A DNA stretch of 64,000 bases from Ancylostoma caninum (GCA_037903475.1 JBAJFG010000179.1:496001-560000), one strand, 5' to 3'; positions 47,511 to 61,227 are shown, numbered from the stretch's first letter. Notes: generated by a model from the letters alone, not told the origin. Numbers and translations are program-made.

Positions 47511-50500
47511 AGTTCAACCACTCCTTCACCAGATCCGCATAAATATGAATTTTTCCCTCGAAGAGGAATCACATGTTACGACTATATGATGGTCATTGGA
47601 ATTTTGATAACCATTGGAAGCGATCCCAGGAAAGGAATGCCCATCAACTGAGAGGACTCCCGTCCTCTTTATCCCAGAGATTCAGGAAAAGTGTGCAGAT
47701 GTAGATTTTCGCAGAACTTTCTGACCGATCCAACTTAGCGGCTGCGATCCCAGAGTTTTCCTTTAGGATAGTCCAGGTCATATCGGTCTGACTAGTCTTT
47801 ACGCACTCCATTTTCCAGTAAAATTTATCCATTCAACAAAAATTTTTCATCATTCAATTTATCCATCAGAGGATTGGTTTGGATACTCATTGGATGGCAC
47901 AATTTCCAAACCACACCAACATAACCACTTGAGAGTTTGTCAGCAAACTACTGAAGCGCACTCTAACCGATGATTTGAGAATAATACATTTGTTGATTTT
48001 GTTCTTTACTACATTTATTACATGTCGTGTGTGTGGTTGTTCCTTTATTGCATACTAGTGCTTGTGGCCGTATAGCCCTATTACATTTAGCTAGTGATAG
48101 TTCTAACTTTAACGCGTATTGAATTAATCGCCGCTTGGAATTTTTGTAATCATATCCATTGACCGTTTTTCGCATTCGAAACATTGAATGTTAATATCAA
48201 GATTAATAAATCTCTTTTACCTAGATGTTGACCCAATCTGTAACAGTTAATGATTCCTTCGAATGTGTTTTTTCTTTCTTCAGTTTCACCTTTTCATTCC
48301 GTGCTTGCTGTACGTGTAGCACTGGGTGGCTAACCTATCGGGTCCACTGAGCCTACGATTCGCGACACTGCAAATGAAGTAGGATTTCCAGACAGGACCT
48401 ATAAACTTGATTCAGTGACAGAAGCGATCACCTTCAGAACAAAGCAATTTCCTGGATTTATTTCTCATCCTCCCTAACAACCCATAAAAAGACGGATAAT
48501 GACGCTAGTTGCTCAACGATCGCGCTATGCTCTAATTAAACTGTTGGAGATGTGAAAAACTAGGATGCACTCATCTACGTTATGCCTCAAAAACTTTTTT
48601 TGCATCCGTTTAAATGCGAAATTGAGGCATAAAAATTCCACAAAGCTATTGGAAGCTGAAAAAGGAAGATGGAAATGGGCTCATTGTAAGAAAACTAGAA
48701 GGAGAGGCAGTCTTTCAAAAAATTAGAAAATTTTACCAGTTATTGGCTCATTTTCATACAATTATAGTATGTAGTAGTTCTTCATAGCAATCATATAAAA
48801 CTTTAAATTTTATTCACTCAAACTTATAGTTAGCTTTAAAATAGTCGTTTCTGAAATCCAGCTACAAAGGCTTCATTTCTCTGGCAGAGATCCCACTACT
48901 TCTACACCTTCCCCCCCCCCCCCCCCATCTCCCTCCACATACCTTATTCACTCCTCCCCCACCGCTTTCAAGCAAACGCAGCGTGAGCAGATGAAGAGAA
49001 TGAATCGTCAAACATCCCGAGATCATCGCAAGAAAAACGACGGCAAAAATTTAGTGCCTTCTCACATTCGATATATTTCCCCTTTTTTTGAATATTCGCC
49101 CTCGAATAACGTTCAAAACTATTCTTTTCACCGACCTCACCTCTAAAAATTCGGCTGCCAGTGTCACCAGAGAATGGAGAAATTTCCCCCCCCCCTTTCG
49201 CTATAACTGGCATGGTGAGTAAAAAGCAAATTTTAAAAAATTCTAATGTGAATATTAGAGAAATGCAGTAGAAATGTTCCAGAAAGTATTTTAACCTTAC
49301 ATAACTTTTGGTATATTTTGAATTGTCATTGTTGCAGGAAGAAATTTAACTCCTTTTCCGTAGAACCTAGTTAATTTCGCCACGATAGCCAAAGAGGCAA
49401 GAGAGAATAAGAGAAAGCTGAAAAGTGTATGGAACTTGGAGAGGAAGCTCAGAAACACCGACTTTGCGCCCGAACGGTTAACTATTCTACTTTTTGGAAC
49501 ACCGGACAAAGGTTCTTGGGACTCGTAAAATTTCAAATTTCATCGAATTTCATATGATCGGGTTTCTATTGAACAGTCACATAGAATAAATGTTAATCAA
49601 ATAGTTAATAGGGTTTTGATAAATATAATATTTGGACCTACACTTGTGCGCGTTAAAAGTTGCGAATTATTTCTCAATTTTCAAATATCGTGCCTTGCTC
49701 AAACCTATTTCTGCCCACGATCATCAGGTTTATTAAGTTTTCAGCAAATTTAAGCAAAAACACGAATTATTATAGAAGCCGGCTGGAGCCTTAGAAAAGT
49801 ACGACGAGTAAACGAGTAGCGGCGACTGCAACTCGTAAATGTTTACGAGATCGACCGCCTCCTCTCCTCTAATCCTCCAACGATTATGTCGGATTTATTT
49901 ATAGACAAGTACGTAAAAGTGTGCAAATACAGCAGAAATCGGCAAATAGTGCTGCTGGTAATAGAAAATGGAAAAAAAAAAACTACCTGCAAATAATGTG
50001 CTCTATTAACGAATTTAAAGGTTCGGAATGTTCGGAGTTACAAACTGCATGGTATGAATTCCTCTCATGACACGGGAACAACGCTGCAATGGAACGAAGC
50101 AGCGATCAATACCTATGCCTCTTACCCTGTGGCTCCGAGAGCTCTTGGTCTGTGATATTCGAACACTTCTTTTAGCCGGTTGAAATTTCAAATAAATGAC
50201 TCTTGTGAATTGTCGAGACACTCGAACATTCGATTGCGTGAATTCCCAACTTCCTAGTAATCCAGACAACCTAGTAGCGAAAATTGCAGACCACTGGAGT
50301 AGCGTTCACGCTAGAATCAACCAAGAATTCCATATAAGGTATTTGAAGGTCATGAGAAACAGGAGCGATGGGAAATCCTAGAAGTAAGCGAAAAACAATA
50401 GAATGAATGAAAATTGGAGTGGAGGCCGGAATATTGTTAAATAAGTATGAATTCCTCAGGTTTTTCCTCTTCAACGCGGCCCAGACGCTCGGTTGACTGT

Positions 50501-52800
50501 CACATCTCACCCTCATGTAAAAGCTGACCACTTCTGAGGGGGATGAGACAGGTAATAATCAGAAGTACAAGTAGTAGAAAAATTAAAAGTAAGTAATACC
50601 ATTTTATGAACATCAGATTTTTATTTTATATATGTAAAGTTAACACAGTATTCTATCTATAATCTAAACATTTTTTCCGTGATGAACCACTCTTTGTAAA
50701 AATAAATGATATACATATCGAATATCGAACAAATACGTAAGTACAGTGGGGTCGTTTGCCGTCAGTATGTGAAGCATTTGCTGCTGCCAAAAAAAGGAGT
50801 ATAGATTCCAAAAACTATAGACATTCATTCCAGGAAACTACTTTAAATCTCAGCTATGTCAGCCATTATGACTTTGTGTTCAAATAACCCAAAAAAGACG
50901 AAATTTTTGTCAGTGAAAGGCTCCCGGAGCTGAAAAAAGTCCAAGGCTGTTACTCTGGACCAAATCCGTAGTCGATGCTGGAGCCAAGGTTGGGATTCAC
51001 GATACGATAACCAAGCAAAGCAACAGATGGTCATCTTACAGACCACGAAGTGTTAGGAGACGCAAGACGTGAAAATAGGTATGCTAGCCTAATTCCTATG
51101 CGTTCAAGAATCCTAATCCAAGGCAATAACGAAAAACTTAAATTATTTAAATGTGGAAAACTTATATCAGGAGCCCCTAACATTAAAGGAACAATTCAAT
51201 TACCAAAACCACCAATTATTGTGTAAAAGTTCAACAATTGGTTGAAATTTTGGTAGTATGTTGGGGATAGTATTAGCTTTTCCACTTCCTGGAATTCACA
51301 CTCACGCATGGAAAGCCCGGGTAAACTATGGATCCAGAGATTCAGATATAATGTATGGTCAAAAGTGAGTGCTAAATGTTAATTTTTCCTTCCAAGGTTC
51401 TCTTTTACAAGCAAACTTCTTAAGGGCAAGGTCCGGTCGAAATCTCACCCACCCAGGTTTCTTGCTCTCTCGAGTCCAAACCATGTGTATAGCACGTATT
51501 TCAAGTTTGAGACCTTGGTATAAACTCTATCGCAAGATACGGGATAAAACATCCAAGGATTACGGTAGCCATGGAAAAACGCGCTCCAATCGACAAAGGC
51601 TGCGCGAAAGCCTATTGAACAACGATGGACGCTTAGATACATACGCCCTAACGAACACTCCGCAAAACCTCCCCCACCCCATCAAACGGACCACTGGTCG
51701 TTTCAATACGAATTTTTTCCTACGATGTCACAACAGACAGCAGCTAGGGCGCGCCGCATAACGTCATTTGAAAGCTCGGACGCCGCAAACCCGCAAACGC
51801 CGCACCGAAATTGGTCGATGGAAAGCGTTTGTTGTGGGACCTTTTCAGGGGTTTTTCTATAGTTTTCGTCCAAGGGATCACCGTGGGCTACGAATCCAAT
51901 AGAAATTCGGGAGATGGAATTTTGCCCGGACTTTGCCTTTAATTCTTTAATGCCGCTGCAGAGACGATCATTCGGGTAATTTATGCGGTAGTATACGATA
52001 TTATGCTAGAAATCACAGCTGATTTGCAGGAAAGCAGAGCCTTTCTGGATGTGAAAAAGGGAAAAATATCAGTGAAAATAACATTGCGAACGAAGAACAC
52101 TGAGAAGCCCGATGAAGAGCGAAAAAGGGAAAATTAATACTGGAAAACGAAAAAAAGACGTCTTACGACGAAACGACAAACAGGGACAACGACAAGAACC
52201 ACAGAAAAGCGCTCAATAGGTCCTTTACCAGTGAAGCAGCTCTGAGTAACGTAAGGCGTTGCCGAGAAACAACTAGCTAGACTGGCTACAATGAGCCGCC
52301 AACGCTGCTGCTGCTGCTGCTGATGCTGAGCGTCATGCCTGATTGTCCTCGCTCACTTCACTCTATGGAGCAGTGAAAACGCCAACAGCTGTGTGCGTTG
52401 CAGTCACAGCCGGCCGGCAAAACATGCGACGCCAGCCGGCTGCAGTGGACCGTACAGAATAACAGCTACTAGTAGCAATCAGGTATTTATTTATAGCAGT
52501 TAGGTGGAATTTTACGAGTGGGGGCCGAGTGCTGGAAATTTCCGGATGGAGGCCGAGTTTCTATTGTTCTCGAGTGATTATAAAGGAAGCTCTATCAGGA
52601 AAATGTCCATCTGAGAACTTTACTCGAAATTATTTATCGTTTACATATCAAAAATTGAAAATAAAAGAAAACCGAGAGTTGACAAATATTGGGAACTATT
52701 TACTTTGATTATTATATTACTATTACTATTTGAACTAGGTGATGGTAAATTTGTACTACTGGTTATACCTCGGTGAAACTGCGGTGAGCTCGACAGTTAT
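47505..52800. other. No gene recognised
   Basis: Short frames only: 47644-47832 and 47963-48184 (minus), 50196-50381 (plus) and a 130-codon plus frame at 51369-51761. None has a domain I know or joins others by phase. C-runs lie at 48911-48926 and 49186-49195, and a (CTG)n stretch at 52304-52323. Confidence 0.4.
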
Positions 52801-52829
52801 GCCTAAATGAAACCTCAGGGCCTGCATGC

Positions 52830-53120
52830 CTCACTCACAGCTACGATTACCCACGGGTTACGGGTAACAGCTGGGTATAGGCAATGCCACGTATGGGTAA
52901 AGATGTTGACGGCTATCAAGCAAAGGGTAAGTCTGCATACGATGACATGTTTACCACGGGTAACTTCATTGATGGATGGGTTGTTACAGGTCATTAATGT
53001 AATAGATGAAATGATTGAAAAGTATTTGGCAGCAGTATACGAACAGTGAGCTCGGTAGTCATGACTTTTTGTCTGGTTCTATAAGAACCCGATACCTCTG
53101 AGAATATATTTCCTCTAAAT
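52830..53120 (+). repeat. GGGTAA-rich repeat, second copy
   Basis: Contains GATTACCCACGGGTTACGGG, CAGCTGGGTATAGGCAATGC, AAAGGGTAAGTCTGC and CATGTTTACCACGGGTAACT, related to 23400-23660 and to the MITE ends. Confidence 0.45.
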
Positions 53121-53124
53121 CCAC

Positions 53125-56100
53125 AATTATTGGTCATTCCTTGGAGGCGTTACCTCAACAATCGACATTTTCCCTGAAGTCCAGGCAGAAAAACTGGACA
53201 TTAGCGAGAGAACGATAAATCTAGTGAAAATAATTGAACTTACTGGATAGGTACATAGAAAACAGCATAATGACAAAGCGAGAAAATGTAGTGGTAAAAT
53301 AGTAGTTCAACGAGCAACAAAACGCTAAGGGTTTGGAGTCGGTGAAATTCAATCTGCACACACCTATGGAGCCAAGCTGGAAGCTGTGTAACACTATATC
53401 ATCCCTGGAATCCGTAAAAACCTCGCTATGCTTCTGTTTCTGTTTCTGTACACATTTGCTCTATTCAATTCGGTGAATTGATGTAAAGCGATGTGTAACT
53501 CTCTCTGGACTACGCTACAAAATTTCTCAGGGTGTATAGAAAATTCGTACGAAATCCCTTGAGCTTTCAGGACAACTTTTCGGGGAACCAAAGTATGTCG
53601 GGAAAATCCAGCGAATATAAAGGAACAAACCCAGCACCGTCAATAAACTCGCAAGATTAGGTCTATGTACTTAAGAAAATGTAAGGAAAAATGTACGTTC
53701 ATCTAATTTTTCATAAAATCTACAAAGGAGACGCTAGTACATGGCTCTAACATTTAGTTACCAGTTACCAGCCTCGTTGCTACCTACTACTTTTTATTGA
53801 TTGCTTTATCTAATCAGCATCGCTGCCTGCGCATGGGTTCGATACAAAAGTGGAGAGACTCGGTAACATTTTGTATGTGCAAGAGCGATCCCATGATAGT
53901 CATGGGGAGAAATCCTGGCAAAAGCGTCCTCCCGAGGAAAGGTGGAATAGCGATAGATTTTCACATCTTCAGTGTTTTTGTATTTACATATTCGAATTTC
54001 AATCAGTTTGCCGCTTCAAAGACAGGTAGAAGTGACGAATTATCTCACTTCCTGTGATGACCGATTTATGATTGCACAACATTGCAGGTCACCTCATTAT
54101 CTGTTAAGAGGCCATACTTAGGCGAGCGTTGATAAGTACTTCGCTAAATTTTCCTGAAAAAATGAACACTTCGTGGGTCATCTTACCATGGAAACCTTGC
54201 CGAAATTTATCGGGTTCGTTACTCTCATTTCTATTGCATCGTGAATTGAGAAGCAGTGATTCTCGCCTTGAAAATAGGTTTTTTTTTCTAACTTTAGTGC
54301 GTCATTTTCAAGGAGCGGATTTTTGGCTACAAATATCTTATCTTTTCCATTATAACAGCTGCGTAACCATGTGAAAAATCAGTTTCACAAGGATTTTCGG
54401 AAGTTCCATTCCTTGGCCTAGGTACAGGCCTTCAACCTTGGCATCACGAATCAAACCAGAAAAAAGAAAGAATCATGAGCGTTCGAGCGTTCTGCATTCT
54501 CTTGCATCAGGTCATACGACAGCAGAAAGGATCATATTCATACTAGGCTTGATTGTCATTGATTAGCTGCCTTATAATAGCTATGGACCTTCAGGGCCAC
54601 ATGTTCCAAAGGTTTCTCCATTCCATTATTCACAAGCTGTTGTCATGACCACGTCCCATTCTCGTGTTCTTTCCGTCTATTTGCTCATCGGGCTTGTGGC
54701 TTAATGGAAAAGTGGACGCATGTTTAATCGGGTTTCCATGAGCAGTAAATCGTAACTTATTCAAGACAGCAGCACTCAGTTTACCTTTACCTAGGTTCCG
54801 ATAGGAGTACCCGGATTTTCGCGGTAACCATATACAAACGCAAGGTGAAGGTTCCTCTAGATTTGTCAGATGTTTAGCAGTGTTGAGTTATTTTTTGTTA
54901 GTCGTAAAAAACGCCAAAACAATCACAAATCGTAGATCATATGTCGCAAATTGCTTCTAATCCATCCTTTAGCGAAATTTCAGTTTTGCGGTATCTAGGT
55001 ATGTAGTCGACGAAAACTATCAACGAATTCATTTTCTCCGCAAGGTTTCCTTATCATGCAATTTTTTTCATATAATTTCCATTATTTAACGTTCATCATA
55101 GGCAGAACAGGTGTTACAATCATTTGACAGCTTAATTAAGAGCATGTATGGCCCGGAAAAGAAATCAAAGCTAGGATAAAAACAAGGAAAGAAGGGGGGA
55201 ATGAGATAATACAGTTCTCACAAGGATACCACAGTGTCTGCGACTCCTCAAACATCTCGAAAAATTGCGGGAAAGTCGATACTTTTAAGGGACTCCAGAA
55301 AGGATTCTTCAAATATATGAGGTTTACTGCCCACCAACTTGTAGTGTTTAATGTTAACATATATGTACTTAAATACGACTGTCGACTAGATTACTTGTAC
55401 TGTACTACTAATACCTATACTTGTGTTCGAACCTGTACATTGTAATCACATGGATATACCATGTAATGAATAAATAAATAAATAAACAAATAAATAAATA
55501 TGTAATGAAAGTTGGGCTAAACATTAAAGATTAAATATTCAGTGCAAGATATTAAATAACTTTGATAAAATCGAAGCGAATAGAGGATATGTGAGTTCCT
55601 GCCATTCTTCCATTACTTCACATCGCAACCTGCGGTCTCCCGTTTTTCACTGTCGTGTTGATGTTGCACAACATTGCGTAACGGGGTGGTCTAATGCCCA
55701 GTTCAGGCTCTGAGTTGGGCTGAAGTTCCTGGATTCTTTTTTAAAATGGATTTCTTGGCTTTAATTGTTGTTTTCTTCTGTTCATGCCTTTTTCCTCGAT
55801 CGTTTACACACGTAATCAGATAAACAAATAAATAAAGTGGTTCGGTCTGATTACAAACGCTTTGATGATACCCTAAACCAAGCTGTGAGTCATTACAGTC
55901 GATTTTTCATTGGCTTCTCCAAACCCATCATAATTCTCTTTTTTTTCCTTGCAATAGTCGAACTCTTGTAAATGCTGCAAAGGGTTGCACTTCGTAGTCT
56001 GAGTCTTTTTATGCAATCTGCATGAATTCCAGGATTTCTCAATAAATGTCACCACTGAATTCAAGCGTACTTGAGGATACTCTCAGAATGGCTAAGAGTC

Positions 56101-56450
56101 TCTACGGTGAGAGTTCCATTCAATCTCTGAGTATTATTATAATTTGCGAATAATTACGTCGTCTAATAACGATGATCTTAGTCGCTAAACCAGGGTGGAC
56201 GAGCTTCCCTTGTGTATTTCAACACTTTCACCACTCAAACGTTCATTTGGGAGTCCCGCACTAGGAAATGATGTCTCCTGCTCGAGGGTGAGCGGGATTC
56301 ATCAAGATTTATGAGTTTTTGTCCCACAAGCTCCAGCAGGAGACCGGATGTCTCGAAATTGATAGCATTATTATGGTCCGGGAGACCGGATTTTGTTCCG
56401 GAAGTGATACCGATAGTGGTACATATCATAGTGCTGAAGACAGAGTTTGA
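53125..56450. other. No gene recognised; may hold PARG 5' exon(s)
   Basis: PARG exon 56676 begins in mid-codon, so at least one upstream exon must exist. No candidate with ATG, donor and matching phase stands out. An (AATA)n tract is at 55467-55501. 54700-54730 contains TGGCTTAATGG (tRNA A-box-like) without a B box. Confidence 0.4.
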
Positions 56451-56452
56451 GA

Positions 56453-56536
56453 GGAAAAAAAGTCTCCCGCCGAATGTCTGAGCGGCTGTTTTTCGGAAAA
56501 AAAGTCTCCCGCCGAATGTCTGAGCGGCTGTTTTTC
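56453..56536. repeat. Perfect 42-bp tandem duplication
   Basis: The unit starting GGAAAAAAAGTCTCCCGCCG and ending GAGCGGCTGTTTTTC occurs twice without difference (56453-56494, 56495-56536). It is 42 bp, a multiple of three; a minus frame through it repeats KNSRSDIRRETFFP. Identity of the copies implies a recent event. Confidence 0.95.
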
Positions 56537-56675
56537 ATCTTTCTTATTTTGTATAGGACCATATTCATTTTGTAAGCATTTTTACTCTCGAAACTCGTCC
56601 ATCCTTGCCCAACTAGTGGGGTACATTCTTTCCTGGTTACATTCGTCCAACCATACATACATAGTTGCTATTCAG

Positions 56676-59600
56676 AATCCGAACCAAATCTGAAAGAACT
56701 GAAGAAGACCGACTTCTGCGGATTCGACATTGATGGAGGTGTGCTAGCTTCCTTTTTTTCTGTAGAATTTCAATAGGTTCATGCTAATCAAACGATTTTT
56801 GCCTTTTAGCTGAGCCATCTCCCAAGAGGACAGTCGATAAGGAGCTGAACTACAGCACTCATGGCTTCGTGAAACTTCCGTGGTCCACAGCAAACATCAG
56901 CAATAAGAGCCATAGGTAGAACTTTTTGCACTACGAATCCCATTGCGTGCGTGCGAGTTCCTCCTGAAGCGTTGAGGCCGTAGCTATTAGCTGCCCGAGG
57001 TCTGGGTGAATCGAAGCAACACCCATGGGTTACATGCCTATCCCATCGTGTAACATAACCGATGAATATTCTCTGGTCGCGATGTGCATGCGATTCCCTG
57101 GGTCAACTGGGTTGCATATTTTTTCCAGCGTTAGGCCACGCTAATTCTTTGCTTCATCCTCCCTCCTCGACGATTTCCTTCAATGCTCGGTCAATAACCA
57201 TAGCCAAAAATTTTGGTCCAATGTCTGGCCCACTACACTTGAATATGTCCTCGGGTACTCGGTTAAAAGCCACACCTAGTGATGGTCCCATGGTAATGAC
57301 CCAGTCGCTCTGCTCTTAGGTGAAGCAATGTTCTTGCCTATGTGAGAAGCCGATGACTTCGCATGCTTTGATGTCTCTACTCTGCAGATACCTCATCATA
57401 GAAGAAGCGCTGCGGAGTTTGGCAGGCAGGGGCGCCGACTCTATCGAGGACGTTATCGTGGGTTCAATTTTTGCGTATTATCAAAGCAAAATGTTGCAAA
57501 AACATAATTTCAGTAGTATTCTAGGGTAACACAGATATTGGGAAATTTTTGGAACTACTTGGATTTTTATGCACAACTACCCCAAAATGAATTTTTCGCT
57601 GAAAGTTGGTCTAATCACAATCTTGATCACAATTATCACATCACAATATCACATTTCATTCTAATTTTTTGCCATTTTTCCTATCGAAATTGGCGTTTCT
57701 TTTCAAAAAAGTTCCTCGCAGCAGTCCTACGTATTCACAGAAATAGAGTCACCGTGCCTAAGCTAATCTTATCCAGAAAATTGGAGCAGTCTTATGCTAA
57801 CTTCCATTCCTTGGACGCATAGATCGCCCTGCTTGACTGTGTATTGAAAATTTAATATTACAGGACACAATAAAGCAGTGTGCTACATGGATCCAGAAAC
57901 CCACATCCTTCGAGGGCTTGCGACGTTTCATGGGCACCTTGTCCCAGCCAGAAAAACGAGATGCGCTCCATACTATGACAGAGATAGCTAGATTGGCTGC
58001 AAATGCCGGAGCAGTTATTACAAAGGTGACTTCACCTAGAATTTTCGCGAATTTCCTACAGCTAATGTTCCACAACACGATGAATTCAGTCAGTGCCGTT
58101 GCTGCTCGCCAATCGAGCTGGATCGGTGACGTTGAGCCAGGAGCAGTGTGCTTGTCTACTCGCTCACGCATTCTTCTGCACATTTGAGAAGGAACGGAAA
58201 AATTTCAACAAATTCAATTTTGAAAGGTATTCTGGCTCATGTACCTTCGGAATTTCTTCCTGTTTGGGGTGAATAAGAGAGCATTATGTGCTATTTTTAA
58301 AATATTAGGAAATACTGCCACCACTGGCATTAAGTTGGGAATGCCCATCTTCCACGACAATTAGAAAAAGTTGGTGTAATCAGGTAATCAGGCTTCGCAT
58401 CAAAAGTTGAATTGACAATGACATAAGGTGACAAAAGTGAAAGAGATAGGTTTCAATAGCAACTCACGTCTAACATCAGTGGCTTATTCACATCCTTCTA
58501 TAAGCAGTCTACGCTACATACATGCGTGCGTCACGCGCCCGGCATTATGATGAGGGGTAGACCAAGACGCACTTCCGATGCACCTTGTGCCGTATTGGCT
58601 TGCTCCTAACGAAAAATCTTACACAAATAAATCCGCACGTCTGACGCACACGTGTACCGAATTGTCCAAATGAATACAAATGAATCCGCACATCTGACGC
58701 ACGCACGCACCTGGTAAAAATTGTCCAATCATTGTCTTGCCGATAATCAGTACCTTGACCTGTCAACTATCATAACTCTTGTGCAAGGCTATAATATTAT
58801 ATGAGATCCATGTCCTCCTCCGCAGTCTGTCAATTTCCTTGTTAAAATTAGATTAAGAAAAGGAATTTCGGCTAAATTTGTCAAAATTCTTTCAAAATTT
58901 ACCCATTTTGGTCGTTTCATTACATGAACCTTGGCTCTATATTGGCTACTTTCTAACCCACTTCGAGTATATGGACCAAGAAGAGGTCGTTGGCGACTAC
59001 AGCAATAGTGGGCGAAGTATAAACGATGCAGTTTCCGACAGTATAGCAGCCGATTCTCATATATTTTTTTAGCATTTTCGACGGATCAAACCGTCACTCC
59101 CATGTTAAACTGCAGTTCTTTTTGAACTACTTCTCACTGATCTTCAAGCAGATGCCAGATGGCTGTGTTTCGTTCCGACGTGTAGTACTGTCCCAGGATT
59201 CAATCCCTGACTGGGAAAAAGACGAAACGAGAGTACGTTGTCTAAAAGTCACATCTCTCCATCATTTTCCCTGTTTTCTCCGAGATTTCCACAAAATTAT
59301 GCAGAAAATCTTAAGCTGCCACTAGTAGCCGCGACTAGCGAAGGAGCTATTGAAGATGCAGATGGATGTCTACATGTGGATTTTGCAGATCCATACATAG
59401 GCGGGCTAGTCCTCACTAAAGGAGCAGTACAGGTAGGACCTTCCCCTGATACTTACGATAACATCAGGGAAAGTCCTTGTTTAGGAAGAAATCCGTTTCC
59501 TTATTTGCCCTGAAATGGTCGTATCTTCCCTGCTTTGTGAACGAATGGGTCCGCTTGAAGCAATACACATAATTGGCGCACAGCGCTACAGTAGCTATTC

Positions 59601-61227
59601 TGGATACGGTAAGAAATGGAAGTTTGTGTGTCCATAATGTTATTATTTTAAAAAAAAACTGATAGGAAAGCAGCCAGGGACAATAGGTGTTGCACAACAT
59701 TTTCACCTAGCCAATCTTAGTGTGCGCCGTGGGCGGTCTTGTTTGACTTCCTGCGTCTCCAAAACGCAGGGTTCAAGCAAGAAAATTGAAATTTTGTGGA
59801 AAAAGTTAATGTTTTCTCTCCCCACATCGTGAAAATTCTAGGAAAAACCCTTAAATGGCTACCATTCGAAGGTTATGGCTCTGAACCCAGAGATGAATTC
59901 CGGTACGTACAGCTACCGTTTGCAGAACTCTGTTCACTTCTCGATTTTTCTTATTGATTTTTCCCTAAATATTTATTTTTTTCCCGAAATTTTCCGATGA
60001 TTCGCTTGCAGCCGTGTGATATGCAATGTAGTTGCTATGGATGCGACACATTTCAAGCCGCGAGGAACCCCTGCTCAGTACAACCGTGCAAGCATAGGCA
60101 GGGAGCTTAATAAGGTGAGAATTACAAAAGTCTAGGAAGATACAGGGAGAACACTCTTAGAAATTACCTAAAGAAGAAAAGTTAGGGCTTTTACTTGGAA
60201 AAATGCTGGCTCTGCAGGCTTACGCCGCCTTTGCGGCAGGGAAACGCGAGCTGAGACCGGTCGCCACTGGAAATTGGGGATGCGGGATATTTGGTGGCGA
60301 TAAGGAGTTGAAAGGTTAGCTTGATCAAGGAATGCTGCTTACCTGTGCTATTGTCTAAATACTAAATACTATTCATTTAAGGTCTGATCCAGATTATCGC
60401 AGCTGCAAAAGCTGGAAGGCCGTTGATCTACTATACGTTTGGCGACAAGAAACTTGAAATTTCTATAAATAAACAATATGAACAGCTAGTTCGAGAGGAG
60501 GCAACTGTGGGTAAGAAACTGAGAATTTTGCAAAGAAGAAAAGATCGGATGTACTGCACCTCTCCACAGCTTGCAGTGCCGCATCATCTACGCGACGTGG
60601 GCGAGGCAGCACAGCGTCGCGCCGCGTAGGTGCTGCGGCGCTCCAGGCCGCGGAAGGTGCAATCGTGATTGACGGTCCCTCAAATAATCCTTGTCTGACA
60701 AAATGTTACCCTTAATAATTTTACAGAGGCGTGTTCTGGGTAAATCCTACAGAATGTTTGAGCAACTCGTGCACATAGCGAAATTTCGTCGATTTCTGTG
60801 TTTCGGCTGGATCTCACCACGTATTTTCGAACCCATTGCAAATAGACTTCGTCTGAATCCCCCGTAAATCCCTGTCGAATTCCGCCTTCGCTCGAGTTTC
60901 TGATGAATGCTGGCTCTTCTAAAGCTAAACGTCGCTTGTTTTTCTGCTACACTAATAGCTGGTCATTTGGGTTTCAGCAACGTGACCAGAGTTCTTCAGC
61001 AATTCAAACGGGGACTGTCACTGTAGAATTACCACAGGAATTAGCTAATGTTGGACAAAAGTGCTAAACAGCAGCAAGATATAACTAATGGTTACTAAAC
61101 ACATTTCTATATTTAGGCACTATCTACAAGGCGCTACTCTCCTACTTAAAACAGCGTGAACAGAACCCACAGCTCTCCATTTTTCAACATGTTGCAGCGT
61201 TTGTGAACTCAAGCGCTGGACAATGAA
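56676..61227 (+). CDS. Poly(ADP-ribose) glycohydrolase (PARG), 5' end incomplete
   Basis: PARG cleaves ribose-ribose bonds of poly(ADP-ribose), ending PARP signalling after DNA damage. Exons: 56676-56738, 56810-56915, 57388-57457, 57864-58025, 58090-58226, 59073-59232, 59316-59432, 59485-59608, 59842-59902, 60012-60114, 60218-60314, 60382-60510, 61117-61227; all phases agree, about 480 codons. Visible family blocks: HGFVKLPWS; helical accessory domain with VTLSQEQCACLLAHAFFCTF; IEDADGCLHVDFADPYIGG; the catalytic VQ|EEIRFLICPEM (the two Glu split from VQ by an intron); QRYSSYSGYG; RELNKAYAAF; VATGNWGCGIFGGD; LIYYTFGD. The signature GGG-X(n)-QEE reads GGL here. The donor of the third exon (ATC|GTGGGT) was chosen by phase and alignment; CTAGG|GTAAC is an alternative that does not fit. 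The length is near that of short nematode PARGs, so only a small N-terminal exon is probably missing. No canonical AATAAA was found close to the stop. Confidence 0.92.
60560..60675 (+). repeat. GC-rich dispersed repeat, copy 2 (PARG intron)
   Basis: CTGCACCTCTCCACAGCTTG, then CGCATCATCTACGCGACGTG, a GGTGCTGCGGCGCTCC stretch and GGTGCAATCGTGATTGACGG. Its reverse complement resembles 5525-5640. Confidence 0.55.

Noticed and set aside
54700..54775. TGGCTTAATGG looks like a tRNA A box.
   Set aside because: No B box (GGTTCRANNCC) at the right distance and no cloverleaf.
57458..57525. Longer version of the third PARG exon ending at CTAGG|GTAAC.
   Set aside because: It leaves two bases and cannot join exon 57864 in frame; the earlier donor fits phase and family length.
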